Assembly: GCF_002976435.1 (NCBI RefSeq)
Contig: NZ_PUGF01000001.1
Location: forward strand, 124,001-188,000
DNA length: 64,000 bases
Reading direction: 5' to 3'
DNA from: Solimicrobium silvestre
GTDB taxonomy: Bacteria; Pseudomonadota; Gammaproteobacteria; Burkholderiales; Burkholderiaceae_D
The notes under the pieces were generated by a model that had not been told where the DNA came from, did no database searches, and saw only the letters and a list, made by a program, of their open reading frames with translations. The translations under genes were made by a program, and so were the position numbers. How positions within the stretch are numbered: the stretch's first letter is position 1; the number at the start of each line of letters is the position of its first letter. Of this stretch, positions 16,358 to 26,300 are shown in pieces.

Positions 16358-17887
16358 ATGTTTACACGTCCTCACCGCAGCAATTCCTTAATCGCAAATA
16401 CGCGCTTCAAGCAAACACCGCTAGCACGTTTATTAGCGTGCATTGGCGGCATTGCCAGCCTCGCCGTTTTAGTCACTCCTGAAGCAGCGTATTCCGCACC
16501 GCCACCGATTTCAATTGCTGCGGGTCCAAGTGACGGTAGTACGCCGCAATCATCAGGATTTTTTGGCTTTATGGATGGCATCGATCGAAGTAGTAATTTG
16601 CTGGGTGACATGTGGGGCTTGCGTACTGATTTAAGTAAATACGGCATGACGTTATCGGTACAGGAAACCAGCGAATCATTGGGCAATGTGACCGGCGGCA
16701 CGCAAAAAGGATTTAATTACGACGGGCTAACGCAAGCGGTATTGCAATTAAATACCCAGCGCGCTTTTGGCCTGTATGGCGGTTTGTTGAATATCAGTGC
16801 CTTGCAAATTCACGGTCAGAATGTCAGTGCAAACAATTTGCAAACCCTGCAGACTGCTTCCGGCATTGAAGCGGATCGCGGCTTCCGGTTGTGGGAGATG
16901 TGGTATGACCAAAAGTTTTTAGATGAAGACCGGCTGGATGTAAAAATCGGGCAACAAAGCGTGGATCAGGAATTTATCGTCAGCAGCAACGCGTTGATGT
17001 TTGTGAATACCATGTTCGGCTGGCCGATGCTGCCATCGGCAGATATGCCGGGCGGCGGACCAGCGTATCCTTTATCGGCGTTAGGTGCGCGGATTAGCGC
17101 TCGTCCGGTGAATGGTTTAACGATACTTGCCGGAGTGTTTAACGGCAGCCCGGTGGGTAACAAACCGGGTGATCCTGAGCAGCAAAATCAACATGGCGTG
17201 AATTTTCCGCTTGGTAATGGCACCTTGTCGATGGTCGAGCTGCAATTTGCTTACCCGGCTTTAGGCAGCATGGTGCAAGCCGATGAAACGCCACCGCTCG
17301 GTTGGACTTATCGCGTAGGTGCTTGGTATAACAGCGAAATGTTTAACGATCAGCGCTTTGATCAAAACGGTTTATCGCTATCCAATCCAAACAGTAATCA
17401 AGTAGCAGCTCAACATCACGGCAATTTTTCCTACTATGCGGTGGCTGATCATTTAATTTGGCGCGATGCGACTGAATTAAACCGCACTGTTGCGCTGTTC
17501 GCCCGTGTTATGGCAACGCCGCTAACCGACCGCAATTTAGTTGACGGCAGTTTAAATGCTGGTATTGTGCTGCACTGTCCATTTGCCTACCGCACGGATG
17601 ACACGCTGGGCTTTGGCGTCGGTTATGCACATGTAAGTAAGCAGGCATCGGCACTTGATCGCGATACAAACTATTACTCAAGCACGAATATGCCGGTGCG
17701 TAGCGGTGAAAAATTTGCTGAGCTGACTTATCAATACCAGGTTAAGCCTTGGTTGCAACTGCAACCGGATATTCAGTATGTGGTTAATCCAGGTGGTGGC
17801 GTAACTAACCCTGATAATCCGAACAATCCAAGCCAACGCATTAAGAATGAATTAGTACTTGGTCTACGCACCAATATTGCTTTTTAA
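16358..17887 (+). CDS. OprB-family outer membrane porin
   Basis: A protein of about 509 residues with a long N-terminal export signal (LARLLACIGGIASLAVLVTPEAAYSA). The mature part fits the carbohydrate-selective porin OprB family: NLLGDMWGLRTDLSKYGMTLSVQETSESLGNVTGG, YDGLTQAVLQLNTQRAFGLYGGLLNISALQIHG, the conserved LWEMWYDQKF and KIGQQSVDQEFIVSSNALMFVNTMFGWP, and a C-terminal LVLGLRTNIAF ending in Phe, the usual outer-membrane-barrel terminus. I chose the ATG at 16358 over a TTG at 16340. It heads a Fur-box operon, so the pore more likely serves iron-linked uptake or is part of an iron response than simple sugar uptake; the solute is unknown. Confidence 0.85.
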   Translation: MFTRPHRSNSLIANTRFKQTPLARLLACIGGIASLAVLVTPEAAYSAPPPISIAAGPSDGSTPQSSGFFGFMDGIDRSSNLLGDMWGLRTDLSKYGMTLSVQETSESLGNVTGGTQKGFNYDGLTQAVLQLNTQRAFGLYGGLLNISALQIHGQNVSANNLQTLQTASGIEADRGFRLWEMWYDQKFLDEDRLDVKIGQQSVDQEFIVSSNALMFVNTMFGWPMLPSADMPGGGPAYPLSALGARISARPVNGLTILAGVFNGSPVGNKPGDPEQQNQHGVNFPLGNGTLSMVELQFAYPALGSMVQADETPPLGWTYRVGAWYNSEMFNDQRFDQNGLSLSNPNSNQVAAQHHGNFSYYAVADHLIWRDATELNRTVALFARVMATPLTDRNLVDGSLNAGIVLHCPFAYRTDDTLGFGVGYAHVSKQASALDRDTNYYSSTNMPVRSGEKFAELTYQYQVKPWLQLQPDIQYVVNPGGGVTNPDNPNNPSQRIKNELVLGLRTNIAF

Positions 17888-17905
17888 ATTAAAACTTACG
17901 AATAT

Positions 17906-19048
17906 ATGAAAAACTATTTTTCTTCCATACTGCCAGCGGTGCTGATTCTGGGTTCTGTCATGTTGACAGCCCATGCTGACGAGCCAAAGGGTTTTTTAGA
18001 AACGATACACAAACATAAAACTTTAGCGTCCACCACGACCGACAACGGCGACCTCAATCCCTACGCTGTCGTGGTTGCTCCGGTATCTTCTGGTGTGATT
18101 GAAAAAGACGATGTATTGGTGGATAACTTCAACAATATCTCGAATCTACAAGGCACTGGCACGACCATCGTTCGCTATCGCCCAAGTACTAAAGAAACCA
18201 AGCTGTTTGCCCAAGTACCGCAAAATTTAAAAGATTGTCCGGGCGGTGTAGGTTTAACTACTGCCATGACGATGCTGAAAAGCGGCTGGGTAATAGTTGG
18301 TAGCACACCTAGCACCGACGGCACAACCAAAACCAAAGGCGCAGGTTGCGTGCTGGTATTTAACTCCAACGGCCAACATGTAGCGACTTGGGCAGGGCCG
18401 ACTATTAACGGTCCATGGGGCAATATGGCTACCGTTGATCGCGGCGACAGCGCAGTGTTATTTATCAGCATGGCCGGTTTTGGCTTGCAAGGTCCAGAAG
18501 TAGTTGATCCGGTATCGCATTACCCTGTAACGACTCACGAAGCGACTGTATTACGTCTTGAGTTGACTATTCCTGAAGGCAAACCACCGGTACTAGAAAG
18601 CCAAACCGTCATCGGCGACGGTTTCGCGCAACGCGCCGACCGCGATAATTTCTTGTTTGGCCCAACCGGATTAGCTTTAGGCCCAGACGATACGCTGTAT
18701 ATCACCAACGGATTGGTCAATGAAATTACCGCCATTCCAGACGCATCAACACGCACGACTAGCGCCAAAACCGGCCGCCTCATCACAAAAGAAGGTTTGC
18801 TCGGCTGGCCGCTCGCTATGGTAATGACACCCGCCGGACATTTGTTGGTCTGTAACGGCAAAAACGGTCAGGCAGTTGAAGTGAATCCAATTACTGGCAA
18901 ACAAATTTATGCGCATTGGCTGGATTCTAATCAAGCGCAATCGCCACCTGGTAATGGCGACTTATTCGGACTGGCATTAACACCGGACGGCAAAGGAATT
19001 TACTACGTGGAGGATGATATGAATACCCTGGTTTTAGGTGCACCGTGA
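17906..19048 (+). CDS. Secreted beta-propeller (NHL/SMP-30-like) protein of unknown function
   Basis: This 380-residue protein has a signal peptide (LPAVLILGSVMLTAHA). The rest is a repeated beta-strand pattern typical of six-bladed propellers: NPYAVVVAP, GTTIVRYRPSTKETKLFAQ, GCVLVFNSNGQHVATWAG, GPTGLALGPDDTLYITNGLVNEITAI, GWPLAMVMTPAGHLLVCNGKNGQAVEVNPITGK and LFGLALTPDGKGIYYVEDD. No catalytic set is recognisable. It sits between the porin (18 bp) and the DyP peroxidase (4-bp overlap), so all three are one transcription unit. It may bind the peroxidase or its substrate in the periplasm; this is inference. Confidence 0.75.
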   Translation: MKNYFSSILPAVLILGSVMLTAHADEPKGFLETIHKHKTLASTTTDNGDLNPYAVVVAPVSSGVIEKDDVLVDNFNNISNLQGTGTTIVRYRPSTKETKLFAQVPQNLKDCPGGVGLTTAMTMLKSGWVIVGSTPSTDGTTKTKGAGCVLVFNSNGQHVATWAGPTINGPWGNMATVDRGDSAVLFISMAGFGLQGPEVVDPVSHYPVTTHEATVLRLELTIPEGKPPVLESQTVIGDGFAQRADRDNFLFGPTGLALGPDDTLYITNGLVNEITAIPDASTRTTSAKTGRLITKEGLLGWPLAMVMTPAGHLLVCNGKNGQAVEVNPITGKQIYAHWLDSNQAQSPPGNGDLFGLALTPDGKGIYYVEDDMNTLVLGAP

Positions 19049-20334
19049 ACAATTCAGATGATAAAAAGCATAACGCAACGCGGCGCAATTTTTTAACCCG
19101 CGCTGTTGTTGCAGCAGCTGCGGCGCCGTTGGCGTCGCAAGCATTTGCCAAGCCGGTAGAGTCCGCAACCTCGGCAACTCCAGCATCAACTTCAACAAGC
19201 GAACCGTTCTGGGGCAAGCATCAGGGCGGAATTGCTACGCCTATCCAGCGCAATACCTACTTTATGGCTTTTGATATGCTCACCACAGAGCGTACCGAGT
19301 TAATTGCCTTGCTCAAAGCATGGACAGAAGCCGCTGCAGAAATGGCTAGCGCACCAGCAAAAATTGATGCGCATCCAGACTTGGCACAAGCACCTGCCGA
19401 CTCCGGCGCAACCATCGGCTTACCAAACTCACGCTTAACCATTACCTTCGGTTTTGGCCCTACCCTGTTTGAAAAAGACGGCGTAGATCGCTTCGGCATC
19501 GCCAAAAATCGCCCCGCTGCTTTAGCTGATTTACCGCGCTTTAACGGCGACCAATTAATTCCTGAACGCACCGGCGGCGACATCTCAATCCAAGCTTCGG
19601 CCGATGATGCGCAAGTCGTTGAATATGCGCTGCGTCGCATGGTCAGTCTGGCGTACGGCATAGCAAAAATACGCTGGGCGCAAAATGGCTTTACCGCCGG
19701 TTTTAAAGCAGGCGAAACACCGCGCAATCAAATGGGATTTAAAGACGGCACCATCAATGTCCCAACCAAAGACCCGGCACAAATGCATCAGTTTGTCTGG
19801 GCTGGCGACGAAGGCCCTGAATGGATGCGCGACGGCAGTTATATGGTAATACGCCCGATTCGCATCGCCTTAGAACATTGGGATCGTATGAAGTTGGGCT
19901 TTCAGGAAGAAACTGTTGGACGCCATAAATATTCCGGCGCACCGATCGGTAAACAGCATGAATTCGACAAGCTTGATTTAGACGCGACCGACAAAGACGG
20001 CAACCTGTTAATCGCCGAAAATTCGCACGCAAGATTAGCCGCTCCGGAAAGTAATGATGGCGCGCAAATTCTGCGTCGGGCATTCAACTACGACAACGGC
20101 GTAGCGCAAATTGCGGAACGCTGGCCGCCTTGGCATCAGGCTGTGACGTTTGATGCCGGTTTATTGTTCCAGTGTTACCAACGAGACCCAAGAACCGGCT
20201 TCACCAAGATGTTTGAAAAGATGGCCAAATTCGATATGCTCAATCAATTTACGACGCATATCGGCAGCGGTTTATTTGCCTGCCCACCGGGTGCAAAACC
20301 AGGTGAGTTTATTGGTCAGAAATTGTTTGCGTGA
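19045..20334 (+). CDS. Tat-exported DyP-type heme peroxidase (EfeB-like)
   Basis: This 429-residue protein has a Tat signal (TRRNFLTRAVVAAAAAPLASQAFA). DyP hallmarks are the GxxDG motif in MGFKDGTIN (distal Asp234), the proximal heme His328 in NSHARLAAP, and the downstream ILRRAFNYDNG. Family members oxidise dyes and phenolics with peroxide, and the EfeB branch has been linked to iron uptake from heme or ferrous transport. Its start is a GTG whose last bases overlap the upstream TGA stop, giving translational coupling. No efeU or efeO is present next to it, so this is not a standard EfeUOB locus. The Fur box at the operon head supports an iron-related role. Confidence 0.9.
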   Translation: MNNSDDKKHNATRRNFLTRAVVAAAAAPLASQAFAKPVESATSATPASTSTSEPFWGKHQGGIATPIQRNTYFMAFDMLTTERTELIALLKAWTEAAAEMASAPAKIDAHPDLAQAPADSGATIGLPNSRLTITFGFGPTLFEKDGVDRFGIAKNRPAALADLPRFNGDQLIPERTGGDISIQASADDAQVVEYALRRMVSLAYGIAKIRWAQNGFTAGFKAGETPRNQMGFKDGTINVPTKDPAQMHQFVWAGDEGPEWMRDGSYMVIRPIRIALEHWDRMKLGFQEETVGRHKYSGAPIGKQHEFDKLDLDATDKDGNLLIAENSHARLAAPESNDGAQILRRAFNYDNGVAQIAERWPPWHQAVTFDAGLLFQCYQRDPRTGFTKMFEKMAKFDMLNQFTTHIGSGLFACPPGAKPGEFIGQKLFA

Positions 20335-20399
20335 TTTAATTCTGCGGGTACGACGATTTCATCGTGCGCCTGTGTTCCTGTAGCAAGCAAGTTAAATTA

Positions 20400-20429
20400 G
20401 CAAAAAACCACCCTCGGGTGGTTTTTTGC
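20400..20429 (+). terminator. Rho-independent terminator of the Fur-box operon
   Basis: A perfect 14-bp stem, GCAAAAAACCACCC / GGGTGGTTTTTTGC, with a 2-base centre, contains its own T-run. It lies 65 bp after the peroxidase stop. Confidence 0.9.
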
Positions 20430-20802
20430 GTTTTGGGATGCAGTTCATTGGCACGACAATAAGGTTGCCCATGACGTTAAATGCCGAGGTAAATGCGATT
20501 ATCAATTTGAAGGTAGTTTTTTTAATTCGCGTCGATAATTGGTTGTTTTTTCACGTAGTTTATAGGCAGTAAAGTTGCTATTTTTTAACTTTTAAATTAC
20601 TGTCTTTTCCATTGGCGATGACGACGGTGCGTAGGTAAAGCGAGCGATTTCGTACTCAATACAATGAAATTAACCTAAGTTGTGGTTTTAAAACGAACTG
20701 AAAATTATCTGGATTTTGGGCAACGTCCCCTATCTACAAAGTAGCAAAACAGAATTGAAATTGGTTCTTAAAACTAAATAAAATCAGATGGAGATAAATA
20801 AA
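20430..20802. other. Intergenic region before the alpha/beta hydrolase
   Basis: AT-rich noncoding sequence with no recognisable RNA, repeat or operator. The promoter of the hydrolase gene is presumably here, but no clear box pair was found. Confidence 0.5.
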
Positions 20803-21846
20803 ATGAAAAAATGGTTAAAACGAATATCGTTATCCCTATTGGCTTTATTAATGTTGCTTGTCGTTAGCGGCGCAGCGGTTGAACAATTTTATCGACATAA
20901 GTACAAAAATGAATTTCCACCTCTTGGAAAATTGATTGATATTGGTGGCCGTAAAATTCAAATAGATTGCCGTGGAACCGGGTCGCCGACAGTAGTTTTT
21001 GAATCTGGGATGGATAATTTAGGCTCATTGAGCTGGTCTACGGTACAGGAAGAAGTTAGTAAAACTACCCGTGCATGTAGCTATAGCCGTGCAGGAATTA
21101 TGTGGAGTGATCCAAGCGATGGCGCTCAAAATAGTAAAAAAATTGCTGCGGATTTGAATGCAGTTTTAACAAAGGCCGGCGAAAAAGCGCCGTTTGTTTT
21201 GGTAGCACATTCACTCGGCGGCCCTTACGCAATTACTTACACCAAATATTACGGTAATCAAGTTGCCGGCTTGGTGCTGATTGACCCGACACCGCCAGAT
21301 TACGAAGAACGCTGCAAACTCATTACGAAAGTAAATACATTTAAGCTCGGACTTGAACAAGATAAATGGCTAAATTATCTTACTTGGACCGGCGCATTTC
21401 GATTTTCAGATCCGGTTGATGTAAAAGATCCAGTTGTAACTCAGATGGAAACTGCTTATTTGCCAGTGTCGTTTGATGCTATATACAAAGAGGAGCTAGC
21501 GTTCACACAAACTACGGCTGAATCAGGAACGCTCCGCAATTTAGGAACTAGGCCGCTAATTGTGCTGACATCAATGAAGGCATATCCCGCTGCGGCATTA
21601 GACGAATTGGGAATCACGCAACAACAAGGGCTGCAAAAGAAGGCACTTTGGAAAAGTCTGCATGATGATGAGGCGGCGTGGTCGTCTGTTAGTGAACATA
21701 GACTTTTTGCAGATGCTGGCCACTATATCCACCATGACGAACCAAAAGCGGTGGTTTCTGCGATTCAATGGGTGGTTCAAAAAGTGCGTGGGAAAATTGT
21801 TGAGGCGTCTTTAGAAACACCTTCAACTACATCGGTTAAGGAATAA
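20803..21846 (+). CDS. Membrane-anchored alpha/beta hydrolase
   Basis: This 347-residue protein has an N-terminal hydrophobic anchor (ISLSLLALLMLLVVSGAAV) after Lys/Arg residues, so it faces the periplasm. The alpha/beta-hydrolase fold has the oxyanion segment TVVFESGMDN, the nucleophile elbow VAHSLGGPYA (Ser), and a late ADAGHYIHHDEP supplying the catalytic His. The hydrolysed bond is not predictable. I chose ATG 20803, which follows GGAGATAAATAAA; an upstream in-frame ATG at 20788 contains that Shine-Dalgarno sequence. Codon use is more AT-rich than in neighbouring genes. It is flanked by long noncoding gaps on both sides and appears to be a single-gene unit. Confidence 0.85.
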   Translation: MKKWLKRISLSLLALLMLLVVSGAAVEQFYRHKYKNEFPPLGKLIDIGGRKIQIDCRGTGSPTVVFESGMDNLGSLSWSTVQEEVSKTTRACSYSRAGIMWSDPSDGAQNSKKIAADLNAVLTKAGEKAPFVLVAHSLGGPYAITYTKYYGNQVAGLVLIDPTPPDYEERCKLITKVNTFKLGLEQDKWLNYLTWTGAFRFSDPVDVKDPVVTQMETAYLPVSFDAIYKEELAFTQTTAESGTLRNLGTRPLIVLTSMKAYPAAALDELGITQQQGLQKKALWKSLHDDEAAWSSVSEHRLFADAGHYIHHDEPKAVVSAIQWVVQKVRGKIVEASLETPSTTSVKE

Positions 21847-22271
21847 CAAAAAATAAAATAGCCATCATCTGCACTAATGGTGGCTTCGTACTACAAAAAC
21901 TGTCAGGTTGAATAATCTTTAATTAACTTGCGATTAAGAAATATTATTTATCTCTACGGACTGTCCGTTATCAGCAGGTTAAGAGTTGTTCTTACCGTAT
22001 TGGTGACAGTTTTAACCGGCACTATTCAGACAGCCGCGTTCTGCGGCAGTGCTGTTTGGCCTTCGTAGCCGTAGATGATCAAAAACACATCCTCCCCATC
22101 TTCTGAAAAACTTCTTAAATAAGCTTTAATTAATATCTACCGATGTTCTATATTGAAATCGGAAGAAGTAAAGCCTAAAAGCCAAATCGTGGTGCCATGC
22201 CCGGATGAAATTAATTTCTGCTAATTAATCAGATTGCATTTCATGCAATACATAAATTTTTCAACAGCTAA
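21847..22271. other. Long intergenic region before the diguanylate cyclase gene
   Basis: About 425 bp with no gene-like frame. I looked for a c-di-GMP riboswitch because the next gene makes c-di-GMP, but no recognisable GEMM core was seen. No strong hairpin follows the hydrolase stop. Confidence 0.5.
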
Positions 22272-23216
22272 ATGACAACCGACTCTCCGATTGAAGAACC
22301 ATGTTCCATACTGATCATCGACGATAGCCCTACGGCAGTTCGGATGCTGGCGGACATGTTAAAAGATTTGGGGCACATCACATTCGCAACAAATGGAGAG
22401 GCAGGGCTTAAGTTCGCGCAAGAAATTCAACCGCAACTCATTCTGCTGGATGTCGAGATGCCATCCATGAATGGCTATGAAGTCTGCCAACGACTCAAAG
22501 CGAATCCAACGACGAGCGAATCTGCAGTAATTTTTGTCACGTCAGATTCAACAATGGAAAGTGAAATTAAAGCACTCGAAATGGGTGCGGTAGATTTCAT
22601 CACCAAACCATTAAATCAGCCAGTTGTCCGAGCTCGCGTCCGCACACAATTAAAACTTAGCCAACAGGCCGCAGCACTAAGTCGTTTGGTAAATCGTGAT
22701 GAATTAACCGGGCTTTACAATCGCCGGTACTTCAACGAAGTTATTGAATCGGAATTTCAGCGGCTGCGGAGACAAGAACTTTCATTGGGATTGGCATTCA
22801 TTGATATCGATCATTTCAAAAAATTCAATGATCGCTACGGTCACCAAGAAGGCGACAGATGCCTTCAAAAAGTCGCCTCTAGCTTGAATAATGCGACCTT
22901 GCGTTCCGGTGAACTTGTTGCACGCTATGGCGGTGAAGAATTTGTGGCTGTATTACCGCACATCTCAATTGATCAGGTGGCAATTTATGGAGAAAAGCTA
23001 TGCAAGGCGATAAGCGATTGCGGCATCATCCATCAAGATTCCGAGTTTGGCATTGTCACGATCAGTGTCGGCGTTACAGCAGCAATACCAACTTCAACAA
23101 TTTCGGTTCACCAGCTCATTAAAGAGACAGATAAAGCCTTATATGCCTCGAAGTCTACCGGGCGAAACCGCTGTACTACCTGGGCGCATTCAGAGTTGAA
23201 TAATAACTCGACCTGA
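22272..23216 (+). CDS. Response regulator diguanylate cyclase (REC-GGDEF)
   Basis: This 314-residue cytoplasmic protein has a receiver domain (residues ~12-130) with acidic pocket IDDS, phospho-acceptor Asp60 (LLDVEMPSMNGY), Thr in FVTSDS and Lys in FITKPLN. A GGDEF domain follows (residues ~140-305) with DELTGLYNRRYF, IDIDHFKKFNDRYGHQEGD and an intact GGEEF at 220-224. It should make cyclic di-GMP when phosphorylated, as in PleD/WspR-type proteins. The inhibitory-site position five residues before GGEEF reads RSGE rather than RxxD, so product feedback may be weakened. It is followed by a giant hybrid kinase gene 134 bp on, a plausible phosphodonor. Confidence 0.92.
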   Translation: MTTDSPIEEPCSILIIDDSPTAVRMLADMLKDLGHITFATNGEAGLKFAQEIQPQLILLDVEMPSMNGYEVCQRLKANPTTSESAVIFVTSDSTMESEIKALEMGAVDFITKPLNQPVVRARVRTQLKLSQQAAALSRLVNRDELTGLYNRRYFNEVIESEFQRLRRQELSLGLAFIDIDHFKKFNDRYGHQEGDRCLQKVASSLNNATLRSGELVARYGGEEFVAVLPHISIDQVAIYGEKLCKAISDCGIIHQDSEFGIVTISVGVTAAIPTSTISVHQLIKETDKALYASKSTGRNRCTTWAHSELNNNST

Positions 23217-23217
23217 C

Positions 23218-23245
23218 AGTTGAAAGTTGGAAGTTGGAAGTTGAC
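23218..23245 (+). repeat. Four tandem 7-bp units
   Basis: AGTTGAA, AGTTGGA, AGTTGGA, AGTTGAC follow one another directly after the diguanylate cyclase stop codon. A short degenerate tandem array with no assigned role. Confidence 0.7.
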
Positions 23246-23350
23246 CTCATTGCGACTACATACACCTTCTGGCGCTCAAATCACTTTATCCGTTATCCGT
23301 AAAAATCAGTAGCATTTTCTTTTAACGAAGCATAGAGCTTGTTCCAACAT

Positions 23351-26300
23351 ATGAAAAATTCTTTACGCGAACTGGGACGCCCGATTGTAATCTGCACATT
23401 GCTGATCTTCATCGCATTGATCAGCACAACACTTTTCATTGTCGGGCAAGTTGAGCGAGAGCGGACAATAAACGCCATGAAGTCACGAATGCTCGCCTCA
23501 TCTGAGATCAGAAAAGCAAGGCTCACCGAGCATATCAACCAATTACGGCATGACGTACAATTTCTATCAAAGGTTCCTCCCGTGCAGGGCATGATCCGTT
23601 CGATCGGTCATGGCGGAGTGGATATTCAAGAAAATACGCCCCTGAGCCTTTGGCAAAAGCGTTTGCAAACCATATTTTTAGAGTTTATCAAAGCGAATCC
23701 TGAATTAACGAAGCTTCGCTTCATCGGCGTCGCCAACGACGGTATGGAGCTGGTGCGGATCGAACGCAAACAAGGCAAAATTTTTGTAGTGACTCAGGAT
23801 CAATTGCAAGCCAAGGGGGACCGCTATTTCTTTATATCCGCGTCGAAGTTGAAGCTGAATCAAAGTTACCTTTCCGACATTGATCTCAATCGTGAGCGAG
23901 GGAAAATTGACGAACCCGTCGTGCGAACACTTCGCGCTGCAACACCGGTCTTTGCAGAGAATGGTGAAATTTTCGGTATCGTCATTCTGAATCGTAATGT
24001 GCAGTCTGATTTTGCTGAACTGGAAAGCAGCTCTACTGCTAATTTCAAAATTTACCTGACCAATAGCAGTGGAGACTACCTGGTCAACCCAGATCAACAA
24101 CACACGTTCGGATTTGACTACGGAAATCAGTGGCGCTGGCAAAATGATTTTCATTTTGATTCGAGTGATCAACAACACCCATCTGGCCCGCAATCGTTTC
24201 TCACGTCCGACGGCAGTACCACACATGTAGTACAAACCCAAATTCCATTGGATGAAAATGACCCGAATCGTTTTCTCACACTGGCAGTTACCTTGCCGGA
24301 TAAAACGATAGCGCAAGCGGTGATGAATGCGCAATTGAATTCCTTGTTTGTCATTTTAGGAGCCAGTCTGCTCGCGTCAGGCGCAATGTATTTTTACTGG
24401 TGGCAAAAACGGCATCTTGACAAGAAGCAATCAGAAATGGCGGCCATTGTGGAAAGTTCGCATGATGCAATTATCGGTAAAACCCTGGAAGGTGTTGTGA
24501 CCAGCTGGAATACTGGTGCCGAAGAAATGTTTGGTTATTCGTCAAAAGAGGCTGTCCATAAACGTCTGGTCGATTTGATTGTGCCTGATGACCGTCGCGG
24601 CGAGGAGGTATTAATTCTGAGAAAATTGAGTAACGGAGAACGAATTACCGATTTTGACAGCATTCGGCACCGTAAGGACGGCACACTATTAGATGTTTCC
24701 GTCACGGTATCGCCCATACGCTCTTTGTCAGGAAAAGTGATCGGCGCAGCCAAAACGGTACGGGATATAAGTCAAAAAAAGAAGGACGAAGAAAGTATCC
24801 GGGAACTCAATCGAACGCTTGAAATTCAGGTAGTTGAGCGTACCGCCAAAATCCGCAGCTATTCTGCCTTGCAGCACGCTATTCTAAATAACGCTAGCTA
24901 CGCCATGATTGCCACGGATACTAACGGCCTGATCACCGTATTTAACCCATCCGCAGAGCGGATGTTGGGGTACACGGCAGATGAAATAGTCGGCAAAAAA
25001 AATCCAGAGATTTTTCATGACATGGCCGAAGTTATCGAACGAGCCAACGCTTTTTCGGAAGAACTTGGTGAAGAGATTAAACCAGGTTTTAACGTATTCG
25101 TCGCCAAATCAATTCGCGGTTTACCGAATGAACATGAGTGGACCTATGTGCGCAAAGATGGCAGCCGGTTGTCGGTGCAACTTTCAGCGACAGCACTAAG
25201 GGACGACAACGGAAATATTATTGGCTATCTAGGTATCGTATCTGATCTGACAGAACGACAAATCGCGGAAAATGCCCTGCAGGCGCAATACCGCTTTCTC
25301 AATACCTTGGCCGACAATATCCCTGGCTTGGTGGCCTATTGGGATCGCGATCTGTGCTGTCGTTTCTCCAATCGAGTGTATTACGAATGGTTTGGCAAAA
25401 CCAGCGAAGAGATGCGAGGAATTCATTTGCGTACGCTGCTAGGCGAAACGCTCTATGCTAAAAATGAACACCACATTAATGCGGCTTTCGCGGGGCAAGT
25501 ACAACTATTTGAGCGGACGATGACTAAACCAGACGGAAGTCTGCTGTACACCTGGGCACACTATATCCCTGACATCGACAACGGCGCAGTACGCGGCCTG
25601 ATCGTTCTGGTAAGCGATGTTACCGAGCTAAAAGTAGCACAATTAAATTTAGAAGAACTGAATAGCAGGTTGAAAATTCGCACTAATGATTTAGAGAGAA
25701 CCGGACAGATTGCAGGCGCTGGCGCCTGGTCGGTTGATCTGATTGGAAAAAAAATAAACTGGTCCAGACAAACTGCGCTTATCCACGAAGTTCCGGACGG
25801 TTATGAACCAACGGTGGAGAAATCAATTCAGTTTTACACAAAAGAATCACAGCATGTCATTCAGTCCATATTGGATAAAGCGCTCAAAACACATCAGCCT
25901 TGGGATATTGAACTTCCCATTATCACGGCAAAGGGAAAACATCGATGGACCCGTTCCGTTGGTGAAGTTGAATTGAATAAAAACGGAGATCCAATTAAGT
26001 TGTTTGGCGCTATTCAAGATATTACGGAAAGACGCACAGCCTCGGAAGCACTAACAGCAGTCCGCGATCAGTTGTTAATGGCCGCCAAGGTTGCCGGACT
26101 GGGTATTTGGGGCTGGCAACTCTCTGACGATTCCCTGCTATGGAATGACCTGATGTTTGAGCTCTATGATCAACCAAAATCTCTCAACAGAAATGGTTTG
26201 AACTATGAACATTGGCGCTCGCGTGTTCACCAGGAGGATGTTGAAGCAACCGTAAAATGTTTAAACGACGCTGTTGAAGGCCACGGTATCTATGATCCGA

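Noticed and set aside
21847-22271. c-di-GMP riboswitch before the diguanylate cyclase gene
   Set aside because: No recognisable GEMM core motif or clear conserved stems were seen.
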